The notes beneath the pieces are model-generated. The model was not told the DNA's origin, ran no database searches, and saw nothing but the letters and a program-made list of their open reading frames with translations. A stretch of 23,117 nucleotides of DNA, taken from the NCBI GenBank assembly GCA_001586965.3, contig LUCW03001720.1, forward strand, positions 1 to 23,117. Direction: 5' to 3'. Origin of the DNA: Sphaeroforma sirkka (lineage: Eukaryota > Opisthokonta > Ichthyosporea > Ichthyophonida). The position numbers and the translations under genes were made by a program. This document shows, in pieces, positions 17,637-23,117 of this stretch; position 1 is the stretch's first letter; each line of letters begins with the position of its first letter.

Positions 17637-19060
17637 TCAGAGTTTGGAGTACACTTTCTTCCTTGTCAACCCTCTGTGACGTCCACACCGACCTTTTTGT
17701 CGCCGTTGTCGATATGCTATAGACTGTAAAGCTATCGCCATCTTATCATATCGGACGAATTGTTCTTGGATTCCTGCCTTCTTCCATTCTTTGCTGGCAG
17801 TGCCATTCATCGTCCCCCATACTGAGGATGCATTCCTTAAAACGCAACTACGGCTCCTGGCGTGCCACCATGGCGCTACACGTTGGCTGGTTTAATTTTG
17901 AGTACTTCCAGTTCCCCGAACGAATACATTCCTTTATTTCAATTTTTCTTGCATGTTCTGGGTACCAGCACTTGGTGTCCTCAATACCATCCTTCCAAAT
18001 TTGGTGCCTATTCGGCCCTCACAAAGCGACTACTATCTGCCTTTCATTATTACCCCTCGCGTCCTTCTGCTCAGATTGATACTTCAGATAATACTCCTCG
18101 CTCTAATGCATCTGGTTATACCTGTCCACCTTCAGTAGTCGGTGGAACACTACCCCGACTTTCTACATCCACTGCTTTAGTACCTTATCGGCCACCTTCC
18201 ATTGATGAACCATATGGAGATTTATTATTGGATTATGTCCCAGCTGCCACCCCTGAACCCCCCAGAACTCTCTTTTCAGGAGTATAAAATACAGTCACGG
18301 GTTATCCCTCCAGCCCGGGTCCTACAATCGACAAACAGAACTTATCTTCTGGCCAATAACCTATCTCGATGATTCCTCTCTCCAACCTTGAGGTCTGGGA
18401 GCGTACCCGCAAGGCCCAAGAAACTCAGGCAGCTCAAGCGAATGAATTTTGGACTGATGCATCTTTATTTGTAATTGGTCGAGAGGTTCTTTACAAACTC
18501 AAGACAAATCCATTCTCTGCAGCTACACCTTGGGAGGTCCGGCAGTTGCCCGTGAATCAATTCCTCCCGTTATGCATGTTATGTTAGATGCCGCTACTTC
18601 TAAATTCTTTCGGTTCCATCGATCGAAGATGGAAGCTCAAAGGTTATCGCCCTCGCATTGATTTCCTGATCGTTTCGTTCGCGGTACACGTGCTGCGTCC
18701 ATCTATACTAATTGGCTTTTCCATGAAAGCCTTTTCCCGGATGCTGTTGAAACTGATAAAGCTCACCTTGCATTGGCTTTTAAATATTGGACGCCTGCTA
18801 TACTTTTCCAGTAATAGTTCAATGTGGCTATCTGTAAATATTTCAGCCTTGCTGCTGCTCACAATTGTGAACGGTCTGATTCTATCTTTCGTACTGAGAT
18901 GTTGAATTTCCACGACAGCATCTAACTGCCACCCAGTTCACTTTCATCCGTTCTGGTAGTGCATGCGCTTACCGTTTGGCTAATAGCCCCGCATACTTGA
19001 ACTCCCAGCTCCTTGACTGGCATACTATGTATACTGCTACTCAGACCACTTAAGTTTCTT
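17637..19060 (+). pseudogene. Unrecognised decayed coding region of the same element
   Basis: Several plus-strand open stretches with protein-like composition occur: 17862-18287 (Pro/Ser/Thr-rich, ending in LLLDYVPAATPEPP), 18369-18587 (WERTRKAQETQAAQANEFW, then PFSAATPWEVRQLPV), a shifted continuation to about 18900 (FFRFHRSKMEAQR, HLALAFKYWTPAILF) and 18920-19050 (TFIRSGSACAYRLA, YLNSQLLDWHT). They may form one protein or two, broken by frameshifts. I could not match them to integrase, tyrosine recombinase or Gag with confidence. Confidence 0.35.
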
Positions 19061-19428
19061 CCTGGACTTTAATACATGTTTGGCTTTAGTCTGCGTGCTT
19101 TAATACGCCACTGTTTTTCAAGAAACCAGGCCGTATGGGAGGATGTAAAACTATGGACTAGAACCTGCTGAAACCTGCAGAATTGTTCACAAAAACAGAA
19201 CTGGTTTCCTTTACACGCAATTTTGGCGAGCCAAAAGCCATCGCCAATTAGAAACCAACAACTACTTTCGCGTGACACTAAACTGTCAACGGCTGGAACA
19301 CATGAATGTTCAGAAGAACAGAATACTACCATACAATTAAAGCTGTGAGACTGTCGGTTGTAACTTCACTAAACTCAGCTAAAGCTACAACCAACATAAG
19401 ACATAAACTTGGTCTGTTTCCTTAACCC

Positions 19429-19463
19429 CGTTCGAGTCGTACCATCACGTTCGAGTCGTACCA
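19429..19463. repeat. Short tandem direct repeat
   Basis: CGTTCGAGTCGTACCA occurs twice (19429-19444 and 19448-19463) with a 3-bp spacer. Function unknown. Confidence 0.8.
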
Positions 19464-20292
19464 GTTAGACTTTACATAACATCAAATACTAGAAGTAAAA
19501 CCCCACAATAAATTCAGTTTGTGTTGCGTCAAGTGTCATCGTTGTATCTATTGATTCCTATACTGATAATTTTGCTTAAACCAGTCTTCAGATTTTATTT
19601 AAAATGTGTTTTCAATATGTTCTATGCTAGATTTTAAAAACCGCTGGTTCTCGATTTTATAATCGTTCAACGATGTGTGTCACTTATAGATATCTTGTGT
19701 TGCAGCGACAGTCTGATGTAAAATCAAATCATTCCGAAGACAAACTGCTATTGAACTGGAAGCAGTAATTGTTGGCAGAACTGTCCTGTATAGCACATCG
19801 ATAATGTGATGCTTTTTATTGAGCAGTCGCTTTAAATATTGGCGCCTGAGCATTCGGCAAGCCTATAAAGTTCCAAATCTACCATTTTGATGAATTCGTA
19901 TCTACGCATCAACTACACTTTCATCGCCAGTATACCGATAACGACTGTTAGGGACACTACATATCTGCAGCTCAGACTGACTCACCTGAGAAACAATGAC
20001 CAATGTTTTCGCAAATTCACTACCATCGGACTCATTCGGCGCCAGTTCAATATATAACATTTGTATTGTGCCCCAGGCCATTAATCGATATCTGTACTAT
20101 TATTAAGATATTTGTTGTGTTTGAGTTTCCAGACGACTCTAGTACATTTCAATGGGATACAGTTTTTATTCTATATCCATAATCGAGTGATATAATCGCT
20201 GACCACTGCCATTTACTTTCGACTTAAGATTAAATGATTTATTATTCTCGTTCGTTGGGATACAATCCCAATTGTATATTGCCATCGAGTAC

Positions 20293-20298
20293 TTTATT
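20293..20298 (-). terminator. Probable polyadenylation signal of ABC transporter gene
   Basis: AATAAA on the minus strand, about 110 bp past the stop codon at 20407. The position is typical for a 3' UTR signal, but the hexamer alone is weak evidence in AT-rich DNA. Confidence 0.4.
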
Positions 20299-20406
20299 TA
20301 AGTCCATCAATGTTATTCTCCTGTTTTCTATTTGGCTACGAAGTCCCTCTCTTCTGCTTGGTAGCCTTCTATTCTAATCCACAATTTGAACCACACTGCT
20401 ATGCAA

Positions 20407-22526
20407 TTATGATTGGGTTTCTCTTCGCCTGTGTGCTGTTGCTGCCTCGGCCGTTAGCCGTTGCGCGTCCCCGTCAGATTTCTGTACCATGCCATAGAAG
20501 ATACCAGCTGTGTCCTGCAACAGCTGGTGTGGCGAACCCTGCTCGACGATGAGGCCTTGGTCCAGTACAAGCACACGGTCACTGTCTATGACTGTGTCTA
20601 ATCGATGCGCCACCTGAGTTGCACACAACGATGGTAATGATTGTAGTGTTAGAGCTTAACACATCCTTTTAATACTCTGTAGTGTTGAATACAACGCTGG
20701 CAATGATGTTATTGTTCAACGTTAGTATCCGACACTCCTCCTTTCTTGTAATGATGCTTCTGGCAACTGTAGACACCTTGGGACATTCGTACACACTAGA
20801 ATTCTAACAGAAACTTGGGGTAAGTGAGTAAGTGCTCTCCGGCGGTGAAGCTAATATACATATGACGTATTCGCACGTACAATATACTACCGACGTTCCT
20901 GAGCCAACGTGCAAACCAGCGATTACCACCACGCACCTGAACAATCCAAAACCCAAAACCTTAACGAATGGCTGAGGAAACGTGCAAACCAGCAATTACT
21001 ACCACACAGCTGAACAACTAAAATTCAAAACCCTAAAAAAATGGCTGAGCAAACGTGCGAATCAGCAAATACTGAGGATTTACAACGCACCTGAATGACT
21101 GTCGCGTTGTGGAAGTGTAGTCTGATTGTCTTCTGTATCAACCTATCCGTCATAAGGTCCAAACTTGCAGTAGCCTCGTCCATCAACATCACTGTAGGCT
21201 GTTGCAGGATGGCTCGCGCCAGACTCAGCAGCTGTAGCTGGCCAATGCTCATGTTCGCACCCAGCTCGGCGATGTAGTAGTTGAGTTGTTGGGGCAGTTG
21301 CATGATCTGTGGTTGAGTGCGAGAAAGATGATTGTGAGTGATAACAGGTCGTGAGTGAGTGGGATGTTTGGTATCAGAGCACTACTGTGAGGTATAAGTA
21401 TATATATATATATATATATATATGACTTACATAACGCATAATGGGTCCACGATAATATCTCAGCGCATATATAAGTGTACTATAACCAACAACTAAAAGC
21501 GATGTATGTCGAAATACAGCAAAGCCCACATTATACTGCCAAGAGCCCATGCCTCGGAATCCAAGAAAACATAGGACAAATCAACAGGATAGATGGCTTC
21601 ACTCAGAAAGCGATACATGGGAGATTTAGGGCCTTACCGTGTCTGCCAGCTCCGCTTGCCTTAAGGCAGTCAAATCTGTTCATCGCTGTACGTATTGAAG
21701 GGATCAAGATTTTGTCTCACACTTCCGCTGAAAAAAAGAGTGGCTCCTGTAACAGACATTGCGTATAGCATAACAGTTAGAAATGCATATATCTTATGTG
21801 CGTAAACTGACCAAAATAGGCATACAGGAACACAGATAGACATGCTCTTGGTATATGTATATCTATTCGAGTCTGAATACGTATAAGCAACAATCTAAAG
21901 ATTAAAATATAGATAAAAAAAAGATAAAGATATGATTAAGACTATATATATATAAATATATATAATAATAGTGTAAATATATACAACATATATACGCCTA
22001 GCTAGAAACTAAGACGTTGATGCATGCATATGTGGACATCATCTTGTAGTGAGTCGGGTTCTATTGTAAAACAAGAGCATAAACTGTTTCATTTGAGGTT
22101 AGCTCGTGTTGTTTTAGCGTATGGGTATTTTTCCAAACCCTAAACCATAACCCAAATAAACGCTTAGAGTTTAGGGTTTAAGACATCCACTGGCTTTGCC
22201 AGCGTGGGCACACACAAATACATGCACATCATGCTAAAACTATAACCATACATTTCCATACACACATATACATATACACTCAGTTGTATGTGTGTGCGCA
22301 GCGAGGGATAGGCAAACCACACAATCATACATACAGCAACCCGTGCCACCGACACGCACCTGGGATATGACTGTCAGGCGTTCTCGATAGTCTCGCACAC
22401 CCAGAGTAGAGACGTCTATGCCGTCGATGCGCACCACCCCGGAGTCCAGTTCAAGCAACCGGGTCAGGCCGAGCATGAGGGAGGACTTGCCTGCACCTGT
22501 ACGCCCTACCACACCGAGTTTCTCAC
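20407..22526 (-). CDS. ABC transporter, ABCC/MRP type, C-terminal nucleotide-binding domain (partial, spliced)
   Basis: Four exons read on the minus strand: 22526-22360 (167 bp), 21746-21638 (109 bp), 21306-21091 (216 bp) and 20613-20407 (207 bp, stop TAA), with introns of 613, 331 and 477 bp that all begin GT and end AG. Exon 1 has [16 protein letters not shown] (Walker A) and ends at the Q-loop (VISQ). Exon 2 has [20 protein letters not shown]. Exon 3 has signature [16 protein letters not shown], Walker [13 protein letters not shown] and TVIQ. Exon 4 has the H-loop [20 protein letters not shown] and a short C-terminus. This order and wording fit the second ATP-binding domain of ABCC exporters, which pump conjugates or drugs across membranes. 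Exon 2 as read has two frame breaks: a run of seven T before CAGCGG, and TG where TGG is expected after DEQI. With 109 bp it is out of phase, so the gene is either a pseudogene or has sequence errors. Upstream exons lie beyond 22526. Confidence 0.85.
20899..21097. repeat. 73-bp tandem repeat at an exon-intron border
   Basis: Units start at 20899, 20972 and 21045 with CTGAG-(C/G)-(C/A)AACGTGC. The first two are 73 bp; the third is partial and runs into the exon ending at 21091. Units 1 and 2 lie in the last intron of the ABC transporter. They include copies of the donor region: TTCAGGTGCGTGG in unit 1, TTCAGCTGTGTGG in unit 2, and the real TTCAGGTGCGTTG at the exon edge. Confidence 0.75.
21399..21422. 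repeat. (TA)n microsatellite in intron
   Basis: About 24 bp of TA dinucleotide inside the 331-bp intron of the ABC transporter gene. Confidence 0.9.
22135..22179. repeat. Telomere-like 11-bp inverted repeat in intron
   Basis: AAACCCTAAAC (22135-22145) and its exact complement GTTTAGGGTTT (22169-22179) face each other across 23 bp. Each arm holds a TTTAGGG-type unit. It lies in the 613-bp intron of the ABC transporter gene. Confidence 0.75.
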
Positions 22527-23117
22527 CTGGGGGTTATAGGAGTTTAGAAATTACTATGGAACTGAAAGATAAACAGTGTCTATCAAGGGAAATGTATGGG
22601 CATGACCAGGGAGGTGAGTGTGGAGGTAATTTGTTTGTCGAGGGACAGTAGGTAGTACTATGGTACCGGAATAGGTGGCATTGCGATACCGGTATAGGGA
22701 ACATTATTTTAACGGGATGGGTGGGAGTGCATCCAGAGGTGCGTGCTAATGCGAGGGTTGTGAATACGTATATGGTGTGCCTAAGAAGCATTTGAACGCA
22801 CAGTAACTTACAGCAAAGCAATCTGATCAAGCTCTCTTAGCAGCATATAGAAATATAAGGACAGTACATTTTCTTTGAGGAGATTTATATATATATAAAT
22901 AGTTCAGTGCACAACATTATACACCAATCAGATAGTCAAGTTTTTTCATAAAAACATATCTCAAGATCTTTGATTTAGGAAATATCTCAATGGCTAATCT
23001 TTTTACAGATATATATATATATGTTTATATTATATATATATACATACATATATATTTATACATACATATATATATATATATACATACATGTATACATATA
23101 CATAGATGACTCTTTCA
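22527..23117 (-). other. Probable ABC transporter intron, AT-rich at right end
   Basis: The acceptor AG at 22528-22527 implies an intron upstream of the Walker A exon. I see no further ABC-like exon to 23117. The right part (about 22880-23105) is dense in TA and TATATATACATA repeats. Confidence 0.5.

Larger units (their letters stand above)
15509..19060 (+). mobile_element. Highly frameshifted RT-RNase H retroelement, DIRS-like
   Basis: Recognisable pol blocks appear in order on the plus strand but scattered over all three frames. They are an RT fingers-like HHL-x-FPNWPFVNAL (about 15615-15660), an RT palm, thumb, RNase H, and a DLYVSD...HNLPRF motif. The N-terminal wording (H-L-S-F-P...VN) and the D-L-[FY]-x-S...LPRF block after RNase H resemble DIRS-type pol more than classical Ty3. 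No integrase is seen, and I could not find a convincing tyrosine recombinase either. The ends are not defined. It may be the element into whose left edge the copia LTR sits. Confidence 0.5.
19061..20406. other. Intergenic region without recognisable gene
   Basis: AT-rich, with short unsupported open frames only. It holds a small direct repeat (19429-19463) and, at its right end, the probable polyadenylation signal of the ABC transporter gene. Confidence 0.5.

Noticed and set aside
19069..19332. 87-codon minus-strand frame
   Set aside because: Cys/Phe-rich with no motif, overlaps the end of a decayed element, no supporting context.
20310..20552. 80-codon plus-strand frame with hydrophobic start
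   Set aside because: It lies antisense to the last ABC transporter exon and its 3' UTR; looks like chance.
22534..22830. 98-codon minus-strand frame upstream of the Walker A exon
   Set aside because: No ABC-like sequence, and the acceptor site at 22528-22527 marks this as intron.
1..23117. CRISPR array or bacterial operon
   Set aside because: No regularly spaced short repeats with unique spacers, and no ribosome-binding-site-led gene series; introns and LTR elements show a eukaryotic genome.

Overview
This is eukaryotic nuclear DNA made mostly of nested, decaying LTR retrotransposons, with the 3' end of a spliced ABC transporter gene at the right edge. Support for a eukaryote comes from retroelement pol domains (protease, reverse transcriptase, RNase H, integrase, chromodomain), LTRs, AT microsatellites and a gene with clear GT-AG introns. 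The base composition and element mix would suit a retrotransposon-rich protist or early-branching opisthokont, but the window does not identify the species.

Layout, left to right. 1-1130 is badly decayed retroelement-like sequence. 1376-9042 is 'element A', a Ty3/gypsy chromovirus read on the minus strand between two ~596-bp LTRs. Gag, zinc knuckles, protease, RT, RNase H, integrase and chromodomain are all recognisable but broken by about eight frameshifts and by an antisense tRNA-like insertion. Starting exactly at the right LTR, 9043-12136 is the 3' two-thirds of a second, better preserved chromovirus ('element B', plus strand, 944-aa open frame), followed by a repetitive tail (12137-12600). 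12704-15508 is the 5' part of a Ty1/copia element (minus strand): a 173-bp LTR, an adjacent initiator-tRNA-like primer-binding site, coiled-coil Gag and the start of protease. Its Gag is split by a solo LTR of the element A family (14116-14715). 15509-19060 (plus) is a heavily frameshifted RT-RNase H element with a DIRS-like look. 19061-20406 has no gene that I can see. 20407-22526 (minus) carries the last four visible exons of an ABCC/MRP-type transporter, encoding most of one nucleotide-binding domain (probably NBD2). 22527-23117 is AT-rich, probably intron.

The most unusual point is a domain between RNase H and integrase in both chromoviruses. It starts with D-[MV]-F-A and carries NPPC or NPPW, and it resembles the Dam-like adenine-methyltransferase region known downstream of RNase H in DIRS elements. 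A trace of it is also seen in the third element. Other points are the mismatched flanks of the element A LTR pair, an in-frame TGA between integrase and chromodomain of element B, a D-to-N change in its RNase H, a protease active-site change in element A, and a 73-bp intronic tandem repeat that copies a splice donor. Many frame breaks lie in homopolymers, so some may be sequencing errors rather than decay.
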